The notes under the pieces are model-generated. The model was given only the letters and a program-made list of their open reading frames with translations. It was not told where the DNA came from and ran no database searches. A stretch of 6,246 nt of DNA. Source: Trebonia sp. (GTDB lineage: Bacteria > Actinomycetota > Actinomycetes > Streptosporangiales > Streptosporangiaceae). Location of the stretch: positions 1 to 6,246 of the forward strand of contig JASHXJ010000251.1 in NCBI GenBank assembly GCA_030043595.1, given 5' to 3'. Position numbers and translations under genes: made by a program. Every line of letters begins with the position of its first letter. Positions within the stretch are counted from its first letter, which is position 1. Below are positions 1 through 5,582 of the stretch, piece after piece.

Positions 1-1404
1 CTCGGAACGTGACAGCTCCGTGCGCGACGAACGCGGGCGTTCCCGCCGAGGCCGGTCAGAACGCGGCCGCTCCGAGCCCGTGCGCGTCCCGCGCCGCCAC
101 GGCCTGCCCGCACCCGCGCTCCTCGCACCCGCCGCGCCCGCGCCGGACCGGCTGGACAGCCGGTCCTCGGGCTTGACGAGATCCGTCACGGAGGAAACCA
201 GCGTTACCCGGGGCACCGGCGGCCCGGCGATCTCGCGCAGCACCTCCGAGTCCGGCTCCGCCATGGCCTGGTGCGGCGTCACGCCTGCCTGGCGCATGAG
301 GTTGCGGACCTCCCGGGCCTGCGCGGCGGTCTGCATGGTGACCACGACCCCGTCCGCGCCGCCCCGCGCGGTCCGGCCCGAGCGGTGCACGTAGGCCTTG
401 TGCTCGGCCGGCGGGTCGGCGTGGATCACCAGGTCGATGCCGTCCACGTGGATGCCGCGCGACGCGATGTCGGTCGCGACCATGACTCGCACAGCCCCCG
501 ACCCGAACGCCGCCAGGTTCCGCGAGCGGGCCCCCTGGGCGAGGTTCCCGTGCAGTTCGGCGGCGGGGATTCCGACGGCGGTGAGCTGGCGGGCCAGTCG
601 CTCCGCGCCGTGCTTGGTACGGGTGAAGACCAGCGATCGCTTGTCGCCGCCTGCCAGCGCCGCGACGACCTCGATCCGGTGCGCCGGGTCGATGGTGATC
701 ACGTGGTGCTCGATCTCGGCGGGGGTGGAGTTCTCGTCCACCGAGTGCTGCGCCGGATCGGTGAGGAAGCGCCGGGCGAGCACGTCGATCGCGCTGTCCA
801 GCGTCGCGGAGAACAGCAGCCGCTGACCGTCGGACGGCGTTGCCTCAAGCAGCCTCCGGACAATCGGCAGGAACCCGAGGTCGGCCATCTGGTCCGCCTC
901 GTCGATCACGGTTACCTCGACGTCGCCGAGGTCGCAGTAACCCTGCCCGATCAGGTCGGCGAGGCGCCCTGGGCAGGCGACAAGCACGTCAGTGCGGCGC
1001 TGGAGCGCCGTTATCTGCGGACGGTAAGAGACGCCGCCGTACACGGTCGCGACCCGCAGCCCCATCGCCTGGGCGAGCGGCGTCAGCACCTTCTGCACCT
1101 GGGTGGCCAGCTCGCGGGTGGGCACCAGCACCAGGCCGCGCGGACGGCCCGCAGCGGTCTGCCCGCCTGCCAGCCGGGCGACCATCGGCAACGAGAACCC
1201 GAGTGTCTTGCCTGAGCCGGTCTTGGCACGGCCCAGGATGTCGCGGCCGGCCAGCCCGTCGGGCAGCACCGCGGCCTGGATCGGGAACGGCACGGTGATG
1301 CCGTCGCCGTCAAGGATGGTAATCAGCGCAGCGGGTACACCGAGGGACGCGAATGTGGCATCGCGCGGGAGCACGGCAGACTTCTCTGCGGGCATGGCAG
1401 TCAA
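1..1404 (-). CDS. DEAD-box ATP-dependent RNA helicase (C-terminus off the left edge)
   Basis: An open frame runs without a stop from about 1404 to base 1, so the C-terminal end lies outside the window. Numbering from the ATG at 1395, superfamily 2 DEAD-box motifs appear in order: a Q-motif-like segment with PFPIQ near residues 37-41, Walker A AKTGSGKT (57-64), PTRELA (motif Ia, near 95), DEAD (165-168), SAT (196-198), ATDIASRG (motif V, near 315-325) and HRSGRTARG (motif VI, 337-345). Such proteins unwind or remodel RNA duplexes using ATP, in ribosome assembly, mRNA decay or cold adaptation. After about residue 406 the chain turns into an Arg/Ser/Gly/Pro-rich tail, as in RhlE-like actinobacterial helicases, probably disordered and RNA-binding. 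Start choice: GGAG at 1417-1414 lies 9 nt from a TTG at 1404 but 18 nt from the ATG at 1395, so TTG is slightly favoured. The family call is very secure; the substrate is unknown. Confidence 0.96.
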   Translation of the reverse strand, partial: MTAMPAEKSAVLPRDATFASLGVPAALITILDGDGITVPFPIQAAVLPDGLAGRDILGRAKTGSGKTLGFSLPMVARLAGGQTAAGRPRGLVLVPTRELATQVQKVLTPLAQAMGLRVATVYGGVSYRPQITALQRRTDVLVACPGRLADLIGQGYCDLGDVEVTVIDEADQMADLGFLPIVRRLLEATPSDGQRLLFSATLDSAIDVLARRFLTDPAQHSVDENSTPAEIEHHVITIDPAHRIEVVAALAGGDKRSLVFTRTKHGAERLARQLTAVGIPAAELHGNLAQGARSRNLAAFGSGAVRVMVATDIASRGIHVDGIDLVIHADPPAEHKAYVHRSGRTARGGADGVVVTMQTAAQAREVRNLMRQAGVTPHQAMAEPDSEVLREIAGPPVPRVTLVSSVTDLVKPEDRLSSRSGAGAAGARSAGAGRPWRRGTRTGSERPRSDRPRRERPRSSRTELSRSE

Positions 1405-1413
1405 GGAAATCGT

Positions 1414-1417
1414 CTCC
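1414..1417 (-). promoter_or_regulatory. Ribosome-binding site deciding the helicase start
   Basis: On the minus strand GGAG precedes a TTG codon (1404-1402) with 9 nt between, and the ATG (1395-1393) with 18 nt. Normal spacing favours TTG, which adds three residues to the protein. The GGAG lies inside UGGAGAC (1418-1412), which is complementary to GUCUCCA further upstream in the same leader, so it could be masked in the RNA. Confidence 0.5.
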
Positions 1418-1420
1418 AGG

Positions 1421-1456
1421 GACTCAGGTGGTCGCGTTGACTCCGATGGTCACGTT
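1421..1456. repeat. Two-copy 18-bp tandem repeat in the helicase leader
   Basis: GACTCAGGTGGTCGCGTT (1421-1438) is followed directly by GACTCCGATGGTCACGTT (1439-1456). They match at 15 of 18 positions, and the blocks GACTC, TGGTC and CGTT are invariant. The repeat sits between the candidate promoter near 1516-1521 and the helicase ribosome-binding site. It could be a pair of protein-binding sites, an RNA element, or a local duplication in the short upstream reading frame at 1424-1510. No function can be assigned. Confidence 0.75.
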
Positions 1457-1510
1457 GTCTTGAGCGCCACGTCCGTGGAGACCGATCCGCTCACCGAGCG
1501 ACACACGCAC
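1424..1510 (-). CDS. Possible 28-aa upstream leader peptide (doubtful)
   Basis: A GTG-started frame of 28 codons ends in TGA, 19 nt before the first helicase start candidate and out of frame with it. It has no Shine-Dalgarno sequence, but a TACACT box on the minus strand (1521-1516) lies 5 nt before the GTG, so a transcript starting near the GTG would be almost leaderless. The second half of the peptide contains the translated tandem repeat (N-V-T-I-G-V, then N-A-T-T-stop). Roughly 70% of its third codon positions are G or C, lower than in neighbouring genes, so coding support is weak. It could be a regulatory upstream frame or chance. Confidence 0.22.
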   Translation of the reverse strand: MRVSLGERIGLHGRGAQDNVTIGVNATT

Positions 1511-1515
1511 CCGTA

Positions 1516-1521
1516 AGTGTA
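1516..1521 (-). promoter_or_regulatory. Candidate -10 box for the helicase leader transcript
   Basis: TACACT (reading 1521 to 1516 on the minus strand) matches the TAnnnT -10 pattern of the main actinobacterial sigma factor. It would start transcription around 1508-1510 and give a leader of about 105 nt before the helicase. No convincing -35 hexamer is seen at 16-18 nt, and the box lies just beyond the stop codon of the upstream membrane-protein gene. The helicase might therefore be transcribed on its own, or read through from that gene; no terminator is visible between them. Confidence 0.3.
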
Positions 1522-1523
1522 CG

Positions 1524-2012
1524 TTACCGCCGGACTGGCTGCGCGCGCCGGTGGCTGGGGTGGCGCAGCGGCCGGACTGGCGCAAGGCGCACCAGTGCGT
1601 TGTAGGTGACCAGCGCGATCGCCAGGTGCATCATGAACAGGAACGCGACCGCCTTGACTGGCTGCCCCTTGATCACGATGTACAGGTCAGGCAGCCAGAG
1701 CACGAGCGTGACGAGGACGGCCATCCGGAGGAACATCCACCGCGGCTGCGATGTGACCCGGGTGGTGATCGGCCACGCGATGCAGGCGATGATCACGCCG
1801 ATGACCGTCAGCCTGGCGTAGTCGCCGAACTGGAAGTGCGGGTAGCCCCTTGTGCTGGGGAAGACGGCCTGGGCGATGACGACCAGGAGAGCGTCGGCCA
1901 GCAGCGAGCCGGCGATCGACACGACCGTCGCCAGGGCCACTCGCCAGCCGGATGGCTGCAGATGGTTCGGCGCGAAGTCCAGGTGGGCGAGCGACATGGC
2001 CTTCTGGAGCAT
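1524..2012 (-). CDS. Four-helix membrane protein, DUF6069-like
   Basis: This small integral membrane protein (162 aa from the ATG at 2012) has no known biochemical role. Four hydrophobic segments are visible: about 25-49, 65-83, 93-114 and 120-142. A short polar N-terminus precedes them and a basic Arg/His-rich tail (about 144-162) follows, suggesting a cytoplasmic C-terminus. Features such as GYPHFQFGDY between helices 1 and 2, AWPITTRVTSQPRW between 2 and 3, and HLAIALVTYNALVRLAP at the end resemble, from memory, the DUF6069 family common in actinobacteria. The frame can be extended to a GTG at 2039 (171 aa). I prefer the ATG at 2012 because TATTCT (2025-2020, minus strand) lies exactly 7 nt before it, as expected for a leaderless transcript, and neither start has a Shine-Dalgarno sequence. 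It is divergent from the plus-strand operon and 119 bp upstream of the helicase on the same strand, with no evidence of functional coupling. Confidence 0.82.
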   Translation of the reverse strand: MLQKAMSLAHLDFAPNHLQPSGWRVALATVVSIAGSLLADALLVVIAQAVFPSTRGYPHFQFGDYARLTVIGVIIACIAWPITTRVTSQPRWMFLRMAVLVTLVLWLPDLYIVIKGQPVKAVAFLFMMHLAIALVTYNALVRLAPVRPLRHPSHRRAQPVRR

Positions 2013-2019
2013 GCGCAAC

Positions 2020-2025
2020 AGAATA
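2020..2025 (-). promoter_or_regulatory. Candidate -10 box for leaderless start of the membrane-protein gene
   Basis: TATTCT on the minus strand is followed by 7 nt and then ATG (2012-2010), the geometry of leaderless actinobacterial transcripts. No good -35 element is present 16-19 nt upstream, so support rests on the -10 match and spacing alone. Confidence 0.3.
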
Positions 2026-2107
2026 TTGACGGACGGCACACGATACGCTGCGCACCGCTATGCGTTCCCTCTGACTTCAGCACCAGTTAAATCCAGAGCA
2101 CGCAATA

Positions 2108-2123
2108 CTGGAACTTGCTGGAA
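2108..2123. repeat. Paired CTGGAA direct repeats over the -35 region
   Basis: CTGGAA occurs at 2108-2113 and 2118-2123, exactly 10 bp apart, so both copies would face the same side of the DNA. The second overlaps the proposed -35 hexamer TTGCTG. A regulator bound here would be expected to block polymerase. The repeats are short and could be chance; protein A of this operon, with its probable winged helix, would be one candidate ligand. Confidence 0.35.
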
Positions 2124-2144
2124 TAAGCCGGACTCTGCTAAGTT
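2115..2144 (+). promoter_or_regulatory. Candidate promoter of the four-gene operon (leaderless)
   Basis: TTGCTG (2115-2120), an 18-nt spacer and TAAGTT (2139-2144) resemble a housekeeping-type promoter. A TG dinucleotide one base before the -10 (TGCTAAGTT) adds an extended -10 feature. The predicted start, 7 nt downstream, falls on the G of the GTG start codon at 2152, and no Shine-Dalgarno sequence precedes that codon, so the first gene is probably translated from a leaderless mRNA. Two CTGGAA copies (2108-2113 and 2118-2123), one helical turn apart, overlap the -35 and could be an operator. The promoter is inferred from pattern only. Confidence 0.5.
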
Positions 2145-2151
2145 CTCGCCT

Positions 2152-3015
2152 GTGGCAGAGGTGACAGAGGGGGCAGAGACCGTCGAAGCGCTTGAGCGCC
2201 GCATCGGCCAGCTGCGCGTCGCTGTACGCGAGGCGGTTCTGGCCGGCGATAAGGCGCGCGCCAAGACGCTTCGCGCCGAGCTCAAGCGGGCCGAGCAGGC
2301 GTGGGAGGATGTGCTCGCCGAGGCCGAGGACGCCGGCATCACGCAAAGCGCGCAAAGCCCGCACAGCCGGCAAAGCGCCGGGAACGCGGGACGCACCGCG
2401 ACACCAGAACAGACGGGACCGCTGCTGCCGCTTCGCGAGCAGGTCCACGAGGCGCTCAGCCTGCTGCAGGTTCCGGCCGCCCCGAAACTCATCGCCACCG
2501 TGCACGAAGCGTTCTTCGCGACGACCTTCCCGACGACCCGTGTGACCAGCCTGCGGCGGGACGAAGAACGCTCGTTCCGCGCCGCTCCGTTCGCCCGGCC
2601 CTATTACATCTGCGCCGCCCTCGCCGCTGACTTTCTCAGCCCGTCTCGCGGCCTGCTCGCCGTTTCCACCTGGCCGATGGAGCGCCGTGTCATCGGCTCG
2701 CTCTCCCCGCGCGTCGATTTCCTCCAGGCGGCCATCCGGATCGCCGAGGCGATCGAGCGCATCCCGGCCCCGGTGCCCGCGGCCCGCCGGCTGCTGTGGC
2801 GCTTCGCCGCCAGCATCCCGGGCGCTGCGGCGGATGCCAGTCACATCCAGCCGGAGGCAGTAAGGCAAGCGGCCGAGGCAGAACTGAGCGTGCACAAGGA
2901 CGCGGACACCAGGACGCGGCGGGAGGCGGCGGCCCGGGCACGCCACCAGCTCGCCGACACGGAGCAGTTGTTCGGTACCAGGTCATTCCGGCCAGCGGCC
3001 GACCAGGAGGCGTAG
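2152..3015 (+). CDS. Coiled-coil plus probable winged-helix protein, first gene of the operon
   Basis: I do not recognise this 287-aa protein as a named family. Residues 8-60 are rich in Glu, Arg, Lys, Ala and Leu with heptad-like spacing, typical of a coiled-coil hairpin. Residues 62-90 are a Ser/Gln/Gly linker containing a three-residue tandem repeat. Residues 92-155 read like a winged helix: helices at 93-106 and 110-121, then a basic strand-turn segment RVTSLRRDEERSF (130-142) as a possible wing, and PYYICAAL. Residues 160-225 form a further mixed domain and 233-275 a charged helix. It could be a DNA-binding sensor, an autoregulator or a structural subunit. The frame is open upstream to 1852, but there it overlaps the opposite-strand membrane gene; the GTG at 2152 is the first usable start after that gene and fits the leaderless promoter. 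Its TAG stop directly abuts the GTG of the nuclease gene, so co-expression is expected. Confidence 0.8.
   Translation: MAEVTEGAETVEALERRIGQLRVAVREAVLAGDKARAKTLRAELKRAEQAWEDVLAEAEDAGITQSAQSPHSRQSAGNAGRTATPEQTGPLLPLREQVHEALSLLQVPAAPKLIATVHEAFFATTFPTTRVTSLRRDEERSFRAAPFARPYYICAALAADFLSPSRGLLAVSTWPMERRVIGSLSPRVDFLQAAIRIAEAIERIPAPVPAARRLLWRFAASIPGAAADASHIQPEAVRQAAEAELSVHKDADTRTRREAAARARHQLADTEQLFGTRSFRPAADQEA
2344..2379 (+). repeat. Four-copy 9-bp in-frame tandem repeat
   Basis: Four consecutive 9-bp units, CAAAGCGCG, CAAAGCCCG, CACAGCCGG and CAAAGCGCC, encode QSA-QSP-HSR-QSA (residues 65-76 of the first operon protein). The unit is three codons, so gain or loss of copies keeps the frame. The repeat forms the flexible linker between the coiled coil and the probable winged helix and may vary in length between strains. 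Confidence 0.8.
3005..3010 (+). promoter_or_regulatory. Strong ribosome-binding site fixing the nuclease start
   Basis: AGGAGG lies within the last codons of the upstream gene, 5 nt before the GTG at 3016. It supports GTG 3016 rather than the in-frame ATG at 3061 as the nuclease start. Confidence 0.85.
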
Positions 3016-4104
3016 GTGGACCCGACGGAAGCGAGGCTGCAGAAGCTGCGCGGCCGGGCCATGCCCCGTAACCACAACGCGCGCACGATCTCGGCGCTGG
3101 CGACGAACCCCGGGTGCGGCAGGCGCGCCCTGATGGACGCGGCCGGCGCCGACAAGCAGAAGCTGGCAGCCTACACGGGCTACCCCGCCCCGTTCGGCCA
3201 GTCGCAGTTCGCGATCGTCCGGGGCAACGCGTTCGAGGCACAGGTCAAGGAGAACGGCGCGGCACAGCTGCTCAGCCTGCTCCGCGAGCAACTGCGCCTG
3301 GACATAACGGAGGCGCACTACTCCGACCTGGGCGACGTTGGCGGCAACGAGACCAGTGAAGTGCGCCACGCACGCACGAAACGCCTGCTCACCACAGTGG
3401 ACGAGAAACAGGGCACGATGTTCGACCACCCGCTGCTGCGGCTGCGCGTCGGGGGCAGGCACGCCTACCTGGAGCCCGACCTGATCGCGTTCCAGCTGCA
3501 CGGCAAATGCCACGTGGTCGAGATCAAGAGCTTCGCGGTGATCGACGGCCAGGCCGACCCGGCCAAGGTCGCGGCCGCCGCAATCCAGTCCGCGGTCTAC
3601 GTGCTGGCCCTCCGCGACCTCCTCGGCGAGCATAAGGTCCACGACGAGACGATCCTCGTCTGTCCGGAGAACTTCTCCAGCAAGCCAGTCGCGACTCCCG
3701 TCGACGTGCGCAGACAGCTTACGGTCGTCAAGCGCCAGCTCAGCAGGATCGCCCGCATCGAGGACCTGCTCGGCTGCTGCCCCGATGACCTGACCTTCGA
3801 CCTGGAGGCGGACGAGAACGGAATCCCGAGGCGCCCCGCACGAGAGGTCGAAGCCGCGATCCGCCAGGTGCCGGCGAACTACGCCCCCGAGTGCCTGAGC
3901 ACCTGCGAGCTGTGCTACCTGTGCCGGGACGAGGCGCATGGCACCACCGCCGCGCTCGGCAAGCCCGTACGCGAGGAACTCGGCGGCATCGAGTACGTGC
4001 GGACCGTGCTCGACCTGGCCCGCGGTGCTGCCCCGCCGCCAGAAACGGAAGAGGTAGCCGCCCAGCTCATCAGGGCGGCCGGCATCAGGGCCGCGCTGCT
4101 ATGA
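3016..4104 (+). CDS. Cas4/RecB-like PD-(D/E)XK nuclease with probable Fe-S cluster
   Basis: The 362-aa protein shows the RecB/Cas4-type nuclease signature: GNAFE (70-74), the metal-binding Asp in EPDL (D155), the (D/E)xK pair in VEIKSF (E169, K171) and QSAVY (191-195), the QxxxY motif typical of Cas4, AddB and RecB exonucleases. A Cys in NPGCGRR (C34) and a C-terminal group C293-x3-C297-x2-C300-x2-C303 flank the core, the arrangement that holds a [4Fe-4S] cluster in Cas4, AddB and Dna2. Catalysis would be Mg2+-dependent cleavage of DNA, probably from ssDNA ends. The Cys spacing differs from the usual C-x2-C-x5/6-C, and one Cys is surplus. A Cas4 adaptation role is unlikely: no cas1, cas2 or CRISPR array is visible. 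The start is set by AGGAGG 5 nt upstream; the stop overlaps the next gene as ATGA. Neighbouring a UPF1/Dna2-type helicase, it is best read as the nuclease subunit of a helicase-nuclease. The fold call is firm, the biology inferred. Confidence 0.9.
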   Translation: MDPTEARLQKLRGRAMPRNHNARTISALATNPGCGRRALMDAAGADKQKLAAYTGYPAPFGQSQFAIVRGNAFEAQVKENGAAQLLSLLREQLRLDITEAHYSDLGDVGGNETSEVRHARTKRLLTTVDEKQGTMFDHPLLRLRVGGRHAYLEPDLIAFQLHGKCHVVEIKSFAVIDGQADPAKVAAAAIQSAVYVLALRDLLGEHKVHDETILVCPENFSSKPVATPVDVRRQLTVVKRQLSRIARIEDLLGCCPDDLTFDLEADENGIPRRPAREVEAAIRQVPANYAPECLSTCELCYLCRDEAHGTTAALGKPVREELGGIEYVRTVLDLARGAAPPPETEEVAAQLIRAAGIRAALL

Positions 4105-5582
4105 CGCTGCTGACCGCGCTAGCCCGCGCGCTGGCCGCCGAAACAGGACGCGCCCAGCCCATCCGCACCGTCCGCCACGTGCACCTCTGCGACCGCCCGC
4201 TGGTGCTCATCCCGCTCCAGCTCGCCGGCGAGGCATGCGCCCCGCTCGCCGCGATGGTCGGCGACGACCGCGACAAGCCGCGCATGCTGACCGTCTACGA
4301 GCCTCGTGACCGGACTCAGCGATTCGACTTCGCCGCCGACCTCGCCGATGTCGTGCTCGGCTACATCGACAGCTACACGACGGCAGATCCGCCATCCGAG
4401 GGCCCTTATCCCGATGCCCCGCAGCTCCTGGTGCCGAACGACGGCGGCGTCTCCTTTACCCGCCTGCTCAGCCGCTCCACCCGGTTCCGCCGGACCGAGG
4501 GCGAGTACGCGGTCAGGCACACCGTTCCCTTGCTGGGCCGGTGGCTTAATTTTTATTCCGAACGATGCGAGGCTCCTGCCTCAGCCCTGCTCCTGTCCAT
4601 GACGGCGGTCCTGGCCGACCACTGGGCGACCGGTCAGTCGGCGACTGAAGACGCCAGCCTGGCGTCCCTGCTCGGCTGGATCGACCCTCCGCCGGGCATG
4701 ACCGGCGCGGCGGCCGCCCGGGCGGCGGAGGACCCGGTACGCTGTCCGCCGGCCGGACCGGCGACCGACCCGAGCTTCGACAACGAGGTGCTCGCCGTGC
4801 GGATCGCCGCGATCCGCACGGCGCGGGCGAGTGGCGATGGAGCGGCGCTGCACCGCGCGCAGCTGGCAATGGAGGCGGCGCTGAGGACGCAGCTCGAGCC
4901 GACCTGGGAGCTGATGTGGCGGGCGGTCGGCCTGCTGCGCGTGCTGCCTCCGGGCGGTCACGTGCAGGACCGCTGGCAGGCCGACCGGCGGGCCTTCACC
5001 GGTCACGTGAGATGGCTGCGCGAGGGCGGCGCGCCGGCCCCGCGCCGGGACGGCGCCGTCCCGGCGGCCAGGAAACTGGCCATCCTTGAGCGCGACGCGC
5101 AGCGCCTCGCGGTGCAGCGCGCCTTCGACGACCCGCTGGTGCTGGCCGAGTACCGGCTGACCGGCGAGGCCTTCGCCGGGGTCGTGGTGGACGCGCAGCC
5201 GGACCGGCTCGACACAAGCGGCAAGCGTGCCAAGCTCCGACCGCGGATCACTGTGGCGACCGGTGATGAGGTTGTCGCCGAGCCCGGCGTCAAGCTGGTC
5301 TCTTCGACCCGTCCGAAGCAGAACGCGGTGGTCGTCGCCGTGACGGACGACGGCCCGGATACCCGGGTGGTTCTCGAGCTCGAGGGCGGCATGGGCCATT
5401 CGCTGGTCCCGCCGCAGGGCAGCGTGCCCGCGGTCGGCGAGACGGTCACTTACACCACGCTGCGGGACGACTTCCAGCCCGTCCCGACCTTCCCGGAGAT
5501 CGCGGACACCCCGTGGACGCACGGCGGGCCTCCGTCGGCCTACGTGCCGAAGGACGAGGACGCGACGGAGGAGTGGTCATGA
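4101..5582 (+). CDS. Unknown protein with probable C-terminal helicase-type beta-barrel
   Basis: I do not recognise this 493-aa protein by name. Residues 1-160 are a mixed alpha/beta region with no familiar motif (YEPRDRTQRFDF at 66-77, LLGRWLNFYSE at 144-154). Residues 160-200 include a conserved-looking stretch, DHWATGQSATEDASLASLLGW, and 225-310 are mostly helical. A long charged helix (about 322-350) leads into a strand-rich segment (about 355-455) with alternating hydrophobics and Gly turns: EAFAGVVVDA, RPRITVATGDEV, NAVVVAVTDD, RVVLELEGGMG and GETVTYTTL. Helix plus barrel directly before an SF1 motor is the layout of the stalk and 1B barrel of UPF1/Dna2-type helicases; the motor is the next gene. 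It starts at ATG 4101 in an ATGA overlap with the nuclease gene (AGGG 10 nt upstream) and ends in a second ATGA. The frame is open back to 3891, but that part lies inside the nuclease gene. A short run of A/T-ending codons stands out at 4545-4556. Function unknown; the barrel assignment is moderate-confidence inference. Confidence 0.85.
   Translation: MTLLTALARALAAETGRAQPIRTVRHVHLCDRPLVLIPLQLAGEACAPLAAMVGDDRDKPRMLTVYEPRDRTQRFDFAADLADVVLGYIDSYTTADPPSEGPYPDAPQLLVPNDGGVSFTRLLSRSTRFRRTEGEYAVRHTVPLLGRWLNFYSERCEAPASALLLSMTAVLADHWATGQSATEDASLASLLGWIDPPPGMTGAAAARAAEDPVRCPPAGPATDPSFDNEVLAVRIAAIRTARASGDGAALHRAQLAMEAALRTQLEPTWELMWRAVGLLRVLPPGGHVQDRWQADRRAFTGHVRWLREGGAPAPRRDGAVPAARKLAILERDAQRLAVQRAFDDPLVLAEYRLTGEAFAGVVVDAQPDRLDTSGKRAKLRPRITVATGDEVVAEPGVKLVSSTRPKQNAVVVAVTDDGPDTRVVLELEGGMGHSLVPPQGSVPAVGETVTYTTLRDDFQPVPTFPEIADTPWTHGGPPSAYVPKDEDATEEWS
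5567..5573 (+). promoter_or_regulatory. Ribosome-binding site of the SF1 helicase gene
   Basis: GGAGGAG sits 5 nt before the ATG at 5579, inside the end of the preceding gene. Together with the ATGA overlap it indicates efficient, coupled translation and makes ATG 5579 the start, so this helicase gene lacks any longer N-terminal region in its own frame. Confidence 0.85.

Noticed and set aside
271..1215. A 314-codon plus-strand frame across the left part.
   Set aside because: The opposite strand encodes every DEAD-box helicase motif in order over the same bases; the plus-strand translation is His/Arg/Gly/Asp-rich with no domain, a GC-rich antisense shadow.
1467..1478. The inverted repeat CCACG-TC-CGTGG as a transcription terminator.
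   Set aside because: The perfect stem has only a 2-nt loop, there is no U-tract on either strand, and it lies within the helicase leader.
1852..2151. An N-terminal extension of the first operon protein back to 1852.
   Set aside because: It would overlap the opposite-strand membrane-protein gene for most of its length, and no usable ATG, GTG or TTG with a ribosome-binding site lies between 2040 and 2151.
2983..3939. A 318-codon minus-strand frame opposite the nuclease gene.
   Set aside because: It is Val/Arg/Gln/Asp-rich without recognisable features, while the plus strand shows a full PD-(D/E)XK signature and a strong ribosome-binding site.
3891..4100. An N-terminal extension of the third operon protein from 3891.
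   Set aside because: This part overlaps the nuclease C-terminus including its Cys group; the ATGA junction at 4101 is the natural start.
3016..4104. Interpretation as a CRISPR-associated Cas4 adaptation gene.
   Set aside because: No repeat-spacer array and no cas1 or cas2 are visible; the linked helicase points to a Dna2/RecB-type nuclease role instead.
4581..5522. A 313-codon minus-strand frame opposite the third operon gene.
   Set aside because: Composition is Arg/His/Gly-rich with no motif, and the plus-strand frame has coupled start and stop signals; antisense shadow.
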